Shown here one piece after another: positions 10,681-21,600 of a DNA stretch of 64,000 nucleotides. The notes beneath the pieces were generated by a model, which was not told the DNA's origin, searched no databases, and saw only the letters and a program-made list of their open reading frames with translations. Every line of letters begins with the position of its first letter. Position 1 is the first letter of the stretch. Position numbers and translations under genes: made by a program. Origin of the DNA: Limnomonas spitsbergensis (taxonomy: Eukaryota; Chlorophyta; Chlorophyceae; Chlamydomonadales). Location of the stretch: NCBI GenBank assembly GCA_037349105.1, contig JAYJMM010000116.1:5022001-5086000 (forward strand), read 5' to 3'.

Positions 10681-13033
10681 GCGAGCCTGCCAGCTGGCCT
10701 CTAGACGGGTGTTGATCCACGCCAGGTGCTTGGGGGTGGGCCGTGCATGAAAACCTGCTCGCCTACCCTCTGGGCTCTATCAGGGTTTGTGCTGAGGCTG
10801 TTGAAGTCGGACGTTTTTTATGACTGCCCTGTTTTGGCGTTTTAATATTTAAATCGAATGGATGGGCTTGCCTTCGACATTTGGCGGTTGCTTTTTGGTT
10901 GGGGTCCAGGATGTGAAGCCGTGGGCTGGCATGGCTGCATGTCCCAAGCTGTTGTGTAGCTGAGGTGACTACCGTAATAAATTGTTTGCTTTAGTGAACA
11001 GTGGGATGCAATGAAGGACCCAGTCTTGCCTGTTTCATTATTCCCGACCATTAATGGCATATACAGATACAGCCGAATACCAGTAGGTGATCTTAAACAA
11101 ACTGGACCCAAATTGAGACTCCGCTATCGAGGGTGGACAATCTTGACCGGGTAGGCGACTCGGTTATTGACAGCATGGTATACAGGGGTGCCCCCTACCC
11201 GAACAACTAAATAAAGACCTATTACCGGTTGTCAGATACCAACAGCCTGAGCTCCTCACAGTTATGGGCGCAAACAAAATCTGTGGCATCATGCCAGCTG
11301 CCCTCTCAACCAAAGTTCATCCACACCCAATCAGGGATCTCTGCTTAAAAGCGTACCTGCTATTTGCTCGCTGGGCAGGATTTCCCCCCGTGATCCGTGA
11401 GCTACTGCTTGGCATGAGGAATGTCATGCCTTCTCCCGACCTCTTATTTTCTCCTGAGGTGTGCACCTGTCTCTTTTGCAGGTATTACACTTCGGAGATC
11501 CACCCCATAGACAGTGGTGGCAAAACTGAATGAATACCCTCCCATCATGAACGCCTAGAGACAGCAGACTGCCATGGAGGCGCGAAGTGAAGATAGCACC
11601 CTAAACAGCCCCCTGGGATGTTTCCATTCCATCCACTGGGTCACGGAAAAGGCCTGTCACGTGCGCTGTACCCTTCGTTAGCTCAAACTGCATGGTGCCG
11701 TTACTACCATGCCATAGTAGATGAGGATGATAAAGCATAAATGGGTGACCCATGGTTGCGGGTCAAGCTTTTGTATGCCCTCGGTATGACTGCTAGAACC
11801 TCTTTCTGCCGCAAGGCTGGCCTCAGTGTTCGCTTGGGAATACCCTCTCCCAATGGCCCATCTGATACTGTGCATACGGCCACCTCGGCCAGCACATCAT
11901 CAGAATCCCCAGCCATGGTAACCAGAGCTGTCGCTGCCCGCCCATTCCCTTGGAGTTGGCTGACCTGCCCAGTCTCTGAGGGCCTGGCAGCCTACTCCCC
12001 ATCCTGTTCAACAAAGCTTCCCAACAGCGACTCCCTTCACCAAACAAACCATTACTTTTTGTTTCTTCGAGGCCATAGCGGGTGTTGCTAGGCCCAAAGC
12101 ATTGGTTTATCGTAGAGGAGGTTTGAGGTCACCGCCAGGTGCCTTGACCCTTTCAGACCGCTGAATTTGATAGGCTTGGGAGAATGGGGGAATTCCACAC
12201 TTGTAGTTACAAAATGGGTGGTCATTCATGCATTAAAATACCGTTGCTGACGCTTCCAGGGTAGCTTCCCCCATAGTTGAATCCCCTAATGAAATAAGCA
12301 GTACAGTACGCAAAAAGTGTTGACAGGATACTGGCATTCAGGAAATTGTTAAGTGTTACTCACTGATCTGAAGTGCTGGTATAGTATCCAGATTCAAAAA
12401 AGAAAGCCTACAGAAGTCTAGCTGCTCAGCCGTACCAGTATCATGGCTATATCATCTAGGAGGACAATGTTGCACTAAATCCCATGCGGAAGCTTTGCTC
12501 GGAACAAGAAATAATGGACTAAAAGTATAACGTTGCAGCATTCACTGAACGGTGAAAATGTATGCCGTTCAGGAACATGTGCGGTACGGTATATTTTTAT
12601 TTTCAGTACAGTAGTTGGATTCCAGACAAATCATGAGCCACAGGGGGAAGTAATAGGAAATTCTGTTGCCTTGCTTCACCAGGAAGCTTCAAAGGGATAC
12701 AGAATTATTCAAATAATAACTACATGTAGAGCATACCGTAATCCGGACTCTCCTGTTCCGCAGGAAACTGCCCAGTCACATGTGCCCGAAGGCTTGAGCC
12801 CCCACTGTCTGGGCCCAGTCTGTCCCTTGTACTCAGGGCGCCTCCGCCTGTCCGTCATGAGTTAGCAGGAGCTCCCATCACAAACGAAAACGTAGCATGA
12901 GAGGGTCTTTGAAGCCCCGATGACGCTTGCCAGTCAGGGTGAACGCACATCAGCCCCAACCTCTACTGAGCCGTTAGTAAGTCCACACAGAGATTGTGCA
13001 CATGGACAAGTGTCCTCTAGATGTACCAAGTTA
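10681..13033. other. Toc159 3' flank and intergenic region
   Basis: No convincing gene. 10,681-11,000 is probably the Toc159 3' UTR. It contains AATAAA at about 10,976 but no TGTAA, the usual green-algal signal. Open frames at 11,264, 11,741 and 12,533 are short and show no family motif. Confidence 0.5.
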
Positions 13034-14005
13034 TCAGAAGATTGGCGCCTGCATCCTCTGAGAGGCATCCGGAGTTTTCGGATACGCAGCATCTGGCAGG
13101 CAATCAGGAGCGCACAGAGTCACATCAGAGGTGCAGATTTGACCAGAGGCATTGCATGCACCCTCCCCCAGCAGGCTCTCATGCTGGAGGGCAGCCTGCT
13201 GAGCAGCTCTACAGCATTCGGCCAGTGAGACACAGCTTCGGACACCGCCATGGGCAGCAGCTTCGATTGGCACTGAGCTCTCCTCGACAGGTCGTATGCG
13301 TGTGCCTTTCGCTCGAAGGCTGGCTGTGAGCTTCAGGATGCCCTGGGGGGACATGGTGATCGTGCCATTCCGCCCTCTCCGCAAGACCTGGCTGCGAGCA
13401 GCTTCGACCACGACAGCCGCCGACTTGGATGTTGACGCCTCACCAGAATCCATCCCCGCCGTATAATCCTCCTTCTCTACTACTGGGCTGTCGAGGGCAG
13501 CAGGGATGTTCTTCTCTGGTGACGGTCGTTGTCTCGCTTTGGCCGCTGCCTGCTGCTCCGGGACTTGACGCCGCTGCTGCAGAGAAGCCAGCTTGCGCAT
13601 CAAGAGTTGCTCCTCCTCCTTCTGAGCGTAAGAGGCCTGCCTCAGCATCTGGATATCCTGAGCCTGCCGCGCTATGCGGCCCCCCAGACGCTCCACCTGG
13701 CCCGCCATGCCGCAAGAGCATGGGTGCGTCAGCCGCAGCTTGGCATTTTCGAGCTCTGCGCTGCTTCGATCCAAAAGCAGCTGTACAGCATGCTTGTTGT
13801 CGAAAGCTCCCACCAGCGTCCTGCTCTGGCGAGCAAGCAGAGCCTTTTGTTCATGGCTAGCGTCTTGGAGAGTGGACACGGAGGACAGCGCCTGGGCGAG
13901 GGAGAGCTCAAGCTCGCTGATCCGCTGCGTCAAGAGGTGCTCGCGTAAGCTGAACGCCGATAGCGCACCAGTGAACTCAAGTGGCTCTAGACGCTGGATG
14001 ATCAT
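13034..14005 (-). CDS. Hypothetical single-exon coiled-coil protein, 323 aa
   Basis: Uninterrupted frame from ATG at 14005 to a stop at 13034-13036. Residues about 18-160 are rich in Leu, Glu, Gln, Arg and Ala with heptad-like spacing (for example ISELELSLAQALSSV, VERLGGRIARQAQDIQML, QLLMRKLASLQQRRQ), suggesting one long coiled coil broken by a Cys-containing HPCSCGM turn. The remainder is low-complexity and Ser/Ala-rich, without TM segments. I do not recognise the family. A frame this long with heptad character in a GC-rich genome is suggestive, not proof. Upstream exons could exist: a short ORF with a strong donor lies at 14361-14627 on the same strand, but its splice phase does not obviously fit. 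Confidence 0.5.
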   Translation of the reverse strand: MIIQRLEPLEFTGALSAFSLREHLLTQRISELELSLAQALSSVSTLQDASHEQKALLARQSRTLVGAFDNKHAVQLLLDRSSAELENAKLRLTHPCSCGMAGQVERLGGRIARQAQDIQMLRQASYAQKEEEQLLMRKLASLQQRRQVPEQQAAAKARQRPSPEKNIPAALDSPVVEKEDYTAGMDSGEASTSKSAAVVVEAARSQVLRRGRNGTITMSPQGILKLTASLRAKGTRIRPVEESSVPIEAAAHGGVRSCVSLAECCRAAQQAALQHESLLGEGACNASGQICTSDVTLCAPDCLPDAAYPKTPDASQRMQAPIF

Positions 14006-14360
14006 CGTGGGGAATACTGCTGCTGGTGCTGCGAGTGGATGTATGCAATCAGACTACCACATCAGCAAACCGGCGGAACTAGAACCGGCACAGGCAGTAG
14101 ACATGTAGCAACTTGCATACATTTTTTTGTTGTCGTAGTTGGCATGTTTGAATTACATGTAAGAAGGAGTGAGACGAGGAAGGGCAGGTAGCCACCTAGC
14201 TCTGAAGAGTAAGTGCGCACCTTCTGGGAATGCTGAGGAAATGTGTAGGCACGTCTAGCATGCAATGTGGAATACAATGGACATGCGAAGGAAAGCTGTT
14301 GATATCGTTGAGAGCCCCTGTTTATAAGCAAATCCCAGCGCGAGTTCAACTACTGCATAC

Positions 14361-14627
14361 TTACGAGCTCAGAATTTTGTAGGAACTTATGCCGGGTACA
14401 TTGCTGGACATCATCAGTTCATAAACTGTGTGTGCACATGCACGGGAGGGACGAGTGATGGCGGATAGGGTCATTCTTTTGCTTGGACTGCCGCGGTCGA
14501 GCTCTATTCCCCACAGAGATTCTCTGAACTTCTCGAACTTCTGACGGCTTTTCCAGACGACCTTTTTGATTGCAAAAGTGAACCACGGTGACTCATCAAG
14601 GCGTCCGCCATCAGACGCAGACGGCAC
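14361..14627 (-). CDS. Possible short exon or 88-aa ORF
   Basis: Frame from ATG at 14627 encoding a basic/aromatic segment (WFTFAIKKVVWKSRQKFEKF). Near its end is a consensus donor (CTC then GTAAGT). It could be a first exon of the coiled-coil gene to its left, but I found no acceptor giving the right frame, so it may be chance. Confidence 0.25.
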   Translation of the reverse strand: MPSASDGGRLDESPWFTFAIKKVVWKSRQKFEKFRESLWGIELDRGSPSKRMTLSAITRPSRACAHTVYELMMSSNVPGISSYKILSS

Positions 14628-15611
14628 TAATGCGACAGCCGCAGTGTGACCCGCAACATGTCATCAACACACGGATGCTTTGAATGTCGAACAAGCACCT
14701 CAGGCGCTGCCTCGGACGTAGTAGTGCATGTGCACCGCCTATACGGTTTCACGTTTGCCCCCCCTAAACCCGGAAGTGTCTCACTGAGAGAGCACTTCAT
14801 CACTAGTATAGCTTTTTGGCTGGGTCGCGAGCGTCGTCCATTTCAATAAGGGGGTGGGTCACAGCCCGGGTGGCAGCGTCGCTCATGCCACATCGCCACT
14901 GACCTCGCTCCGAAGCCTTAGCGGACAGTCCGTTGGCGCATCCATCTAATCGGGGCACGTCCAATAATAAGTATAACAAGCTGTTATAGGAGAGCAGCAA
15001 ACGTTGATATCGAAAACCATCAACATCGCCCATCGCTCATTCAACCATATAGTCCCTCCACATCAGCCCTCAGTCGCACGTGTTAGATATAATGAGCTTG
15101 CGATGCAATTTGAGGCACGCTTCGATGCCATCAAAATCAGGCGGCCACCGCCATCTCGTGCGCTCGTCGAAAAACGTGGTCGGCACAGCGGCCAGGTGCG
15201 GCTTTGGATAAGCTCGACACAGAACAAGCATCGCAAGCACCATGCATTTCAACACACTGAAATGACAGGCAGGCTCTGTCCGTCCTGTCCTCCACCATGC
15301 GAGCATGTCGGGGGTTTAGTACAAGACGATGCCGTACGCCACCGTCTTCTTGGGTGGTGCAATGCTGCATGGCCCAGCATGATGCATGTTCAACCAGGGG
15401 CTACACAGACTGCATACAAAAGTTGTCCATTCACCTCACTTATGAGTTAATCACTTAAGCTTCTGACACCCCAGTCTCGAATCCTCATCACGCCTCCCCG
15501 ATGCCACCCCCCAAGCTCCAGGTCCGCTGTACCTGGCCCTTTTCGGGAAAAAAACGGGTGGATGCAATAGCGCAGCAGTAGCCTATTCCCTTCCCTGAGA
15601 ACTGTTAGCTC
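14628..15611. other. Intergenic, upstream of the amidophosphoribosyltransferase gene
   Basis: No supported gene. The frame at 15004-15450 (+) has no recognisable motif. An in-frame TAG at 15606-15608 bounds the next gene, whose promoter and 5' UTR presumably lie here. Confidence 0.5.
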
Positions 15612-18600
15612 ATGCCAAACTTTCATGCTTGCACATCTGTCGAGATGAGACATCCGCTGCAGGAGTACCGCATGCTTGATTTGCAGCCCGCGCCACCCCC
15701 TTTCATTCCCAGGAGGTCTGTCCTCATGCGCGGTGTGCTGGGGATGCACAAGCAGAATGGGCCAGTCGGAGCTGAGCTGTACGAGGGCCTACTAGTTCTG
15801 CAGGTGAGGCCCTCCGTCGCCTGTCCATAAACGTGGGTGCTGCACTGCTGCTTGCTTGGGACTTGCACTGCTGCTTGCGTTGCACTGACAGCCCAGGACC
15901 TGGTTCCTGGTGAGCTCTGCGCCGCCGCATCCGCCCAGGGCTAAGCTGCTACTACGCTGCGCTTGACTGTTTGCCATTTGGCCCCTGCAGCATCGAGGCC
16001 AGGACTCGTGCGGGATGGTGACTACCGACTGGCATCATTACAAGGAGGTCAAGGGAACTGGCATGCTCAAAGATGTGTTTCCTGATGCAGAGACTATGAA
16101 CAAGATGCAAGGTTAGTGGGTGGGCGGATGGGTGGGTGGGTGAGTGGGTGAGTGGTTGGGCACCTGTGGCCACGATGCAATATGGGTGGGTGGGTGGGTG
16201 CTGTGGACACAATGCAGTGTCAGTGGGTGGATAGGTGGAAGGGTGAGTGCCAGTGGGCATGATGCAGGATGGGCGGATGGATGGGCGGATAGGTACCTGT
16301 GGCTACGATGCAACGTGGATGGGTGGGTGGGTGGGTGGGTACCTGTGGATTGGTGGATGGGTGGGTGGGTGGGTGGGTACCTGTGGATTGGTGGATGGGT
16401 GGGTGGGTGGGTACCTGTGGATTGGTGGATGGGTGGGTGGGTGGGTGGGTACCTGTGGATTGGTGGATGGGTGGGTGGGTACCTGTGGATTGGTGGATGG
16501 GTGGATGGGTGGGTGGGTGGGTACCTGTGGATTGGTGGATGGGTGGATGGGTGGGTGGGTGGGTGGGTACCTGTGGATTGGTGGATGGGTGGGTGGGTGG
16601 GTGGGTGGGTGGGTACCTGTGGATTGGTAGATGGGTGGATGGGTGGGTGGGTGGGTGGGTACCTGTGGATTGGTGGATGGGTGGGTGGGTGGGTGGGTGG
16701 GTACCTGTGGATTGGTGGATGGGTGGGTGGGTGGGTGGGTGGGTACCTGTGGATTGGTGGATGGGTGGGTGGGTGGATGGGTGGGTACCTGTGGATTGGT
16801 AGATGGGTGGGTGGGTGGGTGCCTGTGAACACGATACAAATATGCCATGTGGACAGGTATGTGGGTGTGTGGGTGAGTGCTCTGGATGAGATGCAGGGCC
16901 AGTGGGTGGTGGATACGTGAGTGCTGGTGGACATGATGGGCAGGTGGGTGGATGGGTGGGTGACTCCGTGTTTAATTTTGTGCACACCAGGACACCTTTG
17001 GCAAGCCGCTGGGCAGCCAGCTCTGGGCGTATGGGTCTGAAACCTTGATCGGCCTTAAGTCGGTGGCCCAAGCAGCAGGGCTTACTGCACCGGGCGTTGG
17101 ACATCATGTAGCTCACTTGTAGCTGACTTTTAGCTGACACACTTAGTAATAAGCAGTAGTGGGTGCACGTGCACTGCCGGTCTTTCCCAAGGCGTGGTAG
17201 GGCCCTTAAGGGTGGGCAAGGCTTCACCATCCTCTGCAGCACATCGCCAAATCTTTGCGCACAGGACGGCGTAATCGGAGGCTTGTTAGTGGCTGCGATT
17301 TGGAGCTCTGCAAGCCTGAAAGGAGCGCATTCAACAATCCAGACAGCCCGCATAAGCAATAGCAGTATATGTCTATTGTCTACATCCTATCCAAAGTCAA
17401 TCTCTGTCTTGCCAGTTCTGTAACATACTTGCAGCTACCTGACAGCTGAGATTTAAATCTGAACCCTGCCCCACCAAGAATGTCACACCCTTGAAGCCCC
17501 TGACGCCATGGGCTTAACCCTGGACCCTGACCCTGGACCCTACCTTGAAAGCATTGTGATCAGTGCTGTGCCGATTACGGTCCTTACGGTAGCTGATTTG
17601 CGCAGCTGAGTTTCAGTCACCGAAGTTTCAAGGCAAATTCAGCTACTTTTATCCGCAAGGGACTGAAATTGCTTACACAAGATAATTGAATTACGGCGCA
17701 ATTGCACTGCACTGATTGTGATGCCCTTCAAGCCCCTTGGTCCCCTGTGACTGCCGGCCCTTCCGGCTCGCGTTATAAGCCCGTGGGAACGGGGGAAATT
17801 ATTTTGGAAACGGCAACGTTCGACGAGGCAAACGCTTTACTGACAACGTTTGTAGACATCCTCTTGACGCCAGTCCTCCCTTTGGGCAGAAGCTTTTCCA
17901 ACAGCTGTGACATCACAGTATCACACTATGCCGCACCTGCTTTGCCTGCCCCCCTTTCAGCCCTTTAAGGCTCCCGAGGTCTCTACCCCCTCTGACCAGT
18001 GGTCTCCCCTCGGCAGGTAACTGCGGTATTGCGCACGTGCAGAATTTGCGTGCCTCTAGCCAAGAGGTGCAACCCCATTACGTGAACAGCCCGCTGGGAA
18101 TGCACCTCATTCACAACGGAGGCATCACGAACACAGAGGAGCTGCAGGAGATGCTGAATGGCAGTGATTCCTTCTTCAACAGGCGAGTAGGTGGGCAGGC
18201 CCCTGGGAGGCTAGGAGCGCTTTCCGAGTGGGAGGGCAGACCCTTGGGACCTCTTAACGATCGCGAGCACGGCGAGCGGAGTTGTCAGTCATCTGATGTT
18301 GACTGCTGCTGCAGGGGTGATGGTGGCAGGCAGCAAAGCTTGTTCCCGTATTCCAAAGCCACCTGTCTCCGATCTCTGTGCACTGCTTCCGAAGCCTGCA
18401 CTAAGCGAGCCAGCGTGCCCCTTTCTGGCGCTTGCTAGGCCTGCAAAACCATACAGCTACAATTCAGCTACATCACGGCCCACGGCCGTGCGTGGCTGGG
18501 GTGCAGCATGTCCTGCTGTTTGGCCATCGGCCATCGGCCGGGCGATCTTTGTCCCAATTGGCCTAGTGGTAGCCGCCCGACGGTCCCCCAAGGATGGTCT

Positions 18601-21600
18601 GGTGCCCACTAAGATAAACCCTGGTGTGCACCGCCTCACTTGCCACCCCGGGCGCAAGCAGGGCGTCCTGGGGAGATCCGGCTGTAATGAGATTCCGCCG
18701 CATCGCCATGATGCTCCGGCTGGCCTCCACCGCCCGGTTCGTCTCTTCGATTCCCTCCCCCCCTCTCTGTTCCAGTCGGTCCTTCTAGGGAGCGAGCTCG
18801 CCTCAGTTTCTGCTCATTTCCACTGGGAATCGGTCAAACGGTGGACTTCCTCTATCCATGCCTCAGGGCGTATCGGTATTATTCTTCACTTCTCCTCCTC
18901 CTTCACAAGCAAGTGGGGGTAGCTCACAATGGCGGGGAGAGCTCGCAGTCATGAAATTCCCATTCCTCCCCCAAGGCAGCGTTTAAACAGAGAGGTGCCT
19001 TCATCCATGCCGCAGGGCGACTTGCTGATGTATGTTTCATCTATTTCCCCATCTCGATGTCCCTTACTGATTTCGTGTTGTTGATATAATGTCCCACCCC
19101 CCAGATGCCTGCGGGGGGACAGTGGCTGTAAGATGCCGCTGTGTCTACATCTTGGGACTCGCTTTGTCCCTTGATCTCCCCTCCTTCCCCCGAAGCAGGC
19201 ACCTGCATGGGGACAGGCTCAAGAGCTGCTGCCGAATCCATACCCCACGACATTTTTTTATGTTTTTATTTATTTATTTGCTTGCTTGTATATTTGTTCC
19301 TTATTCATCCTCCTTATGCTGGCGCAGGTACCTTTCAGGAGACAGCGACTCGGAGCTGCTGCTCAACATGTTGGCGGACGAGGTGCATCGCGCGCACCAG
19401 CGATGCCTGCAGACCACCGGATGTGACCCAACAAACAAAATGGTGGGGCAGGGATTGTGGGAGGGAGAGGGGTGGAGGATGAGTGGGTCAGGGGTGAAGA
19501 GAAGGGTGGGGCAGGGATTGTGGGAGGGAGAGGGGTGGAGGATGAGTGGGTCAGGGGTGAAGAGAAGGGTGGGGCAGGGATTGTGGGAGGGAGAGGGGTG
19601 GAGGATGAGTGGGTCAGGGGTAAAGAGAAGGGTGGGGCAGGGATTGTGGGAGGGACAGGGGTGGAGGATGAGGGGGTCAGGGGTGAAGAGAAGGGTGGGG
19701 CAGGGATTGTGGGAGGGAGAGGGGTGGAGGATGAGTGGGTCAGGGGTGAAGAGAAGGGTGGGGCAGGGATTGTGGGAGGGACAGGGGTGGAGGATGAGGG
19801 GGTCAGGGGTGAAGAGAAGGGTGGGGCAGGGATTGTGGGAGGGACAGGGGTGGAGGATGAGGGGGTCAGGGGTGAAGAGAAGGGTGGGGCAGGGATTGTG
19901 GGAGGGACAGGGGTGGAGGATGAGTGGGTCAGGGGTAAAGAGAAGGGTGGGGCAGGGATTGTGGGAGGGACAGGGGTGGAGGATGAGGGGGTCAGGGGTA
20001 AGGAGGAGGGAGGTTCAAGAAGGAGGTCAGAGGAGGGGGGCGAGAGGGTGGGTCTGGCTTTAGGAGGGTGTGTCCAAAGGGGGGGAAGGAAGTGGGCACC
20101 TTGTATTGGGCATAAGGGCAGCGCACAGAAGACACAGCAACTGTGTACTGCTTTTATGTTTCTTCTTTGTTGCCCTTGGCAGATTTGAACGATTTCTATT
20201 TTGACTCCTCTGTTCTGATTGGATTTTGTGATTGAGGCGGAAGTGTTCTTGTTGCACCTGATTCTGTACTGCTTTTCAGTTTCAAGTCCTCTGCAGAGTT
20301 GAATGCATGGTATTGAAACCCATCTGCCCAGGTGGACTTTGTGTTTGAGGCGGGAGTGTTCATGATGAAGCTGGTGCGTGGGGCGTACAGCTGCGTGGGA
20401 CTGATCAATAGTGTCGGACTCGTTGCCTTCCGGGACCCATGGGGCATCAGGTGAGAGCGGTGTGGGTCAATGGAGAGCTGGGTGGGTCAATGGAGAGCTG
20501 GCTGGGATGACATATGTGCAGCAATCAGAGCTTTGGGGCTGCCTGCTCCTAGGTGCACCATGAGTGTAGATATTCCACAGCCTGACGTCACCCGTCTTTG
20601 TTGTGCAGGAGCTGCAGCTTGTGCGATAAAGCCAGGAGAAATCCATCTTGTGATGAAGCATGAAGGATAAAGGCACTTGATAAAGGATCATGCGATAAAG
20701 GATCATGCGATCAATGCAATAAAGGATCATGCGATCAATGCGATCAAGGATCATGGGATAAAGGATCATGCGATCAATGCGATCAAGGATCATGCGATCA
20801 AGGATCATGCGATCAATGCGATCAAGGATCAAGCGATCAATGCAATCAAGGATCATGCGATCAAGGATCATGCGATCAATGCAATAAAGGATCATGCGAT
20901 CAATGCGATCAAGGATCAAGCGATCATGCGATCGATGCAATCAAGGATCATGCGATAAAGGATGAATCCATCATGTACTCCCCTGTGACTTCACCCGACA
21001 CTCGTGTCCAGGCTAGTGGATTTCGCTAGGGTTTGTTCAGGGAGGCATATGGGGCCTGCACATGCCTATGGCCCCAGACCGTCTGGACATTTTGGTTTGA
21101 CCTATGACCCCTTTTCCCTTATACAACCTGCTATCCAGCTGTCTGCCTGGTCGGTCATGAAGCGGCCTCTGAGATTGTTCCTAGGTGCACCTCGCAATTC
21201 GACAAGCACGAAACCTAGCTGGGCTGGACAAATTGGTTGACGTCTGATGATTCACATTTAAATTACATCGGTCGCTTGCGCCCCTCCCCCCCCCCCATTG
21301 ACCACTTGCGCCCCTTCCCCCCCCCCATTGACCACTTGCGCCCCTCCCCACCCCATTGACCACTTGCGCCCCTTCCCCCCCCATTGACCACTTGCGCCCC
21401 TTCCCCCCCATTGACCACTTGCGCCCCTTCCCCCCCATTGACCACTTGCGCCTCTTCCCCCCCATTGACCACTTGCGCCCCTTCCCCCCCCCATTGACCA
21501 CTTGCGCCCCTTCCCCCCCCATTGACCACTTGCGCCCCTTCCCCCCCCCCCATTGACCACTTGCGCCCCTTCCCCCCCCATTGACCACTTGCGCCCCTTC

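Noticed and set aside
15004..15450. 148-aa plus-strand ORF upstream of the amidophosphoribosyltransferase gene
   Set aside because: No recognisable motif, and equally long frames exist on the opposite strand at the same place.
16113..17359. Pro/Thr/His-rich and Gly/Trp-rich frames up to 379 aa that look like wall proteins
   Set aside because: Translation of GGGT/GGAT repeats in intron 2; both strands are open and codon use is purely repeat-driven.
20467..20958. Isoleucine/aspartate/methionine-rich frames on both strands
   Set aside because: Created by the GATC repeat array in intron 5.
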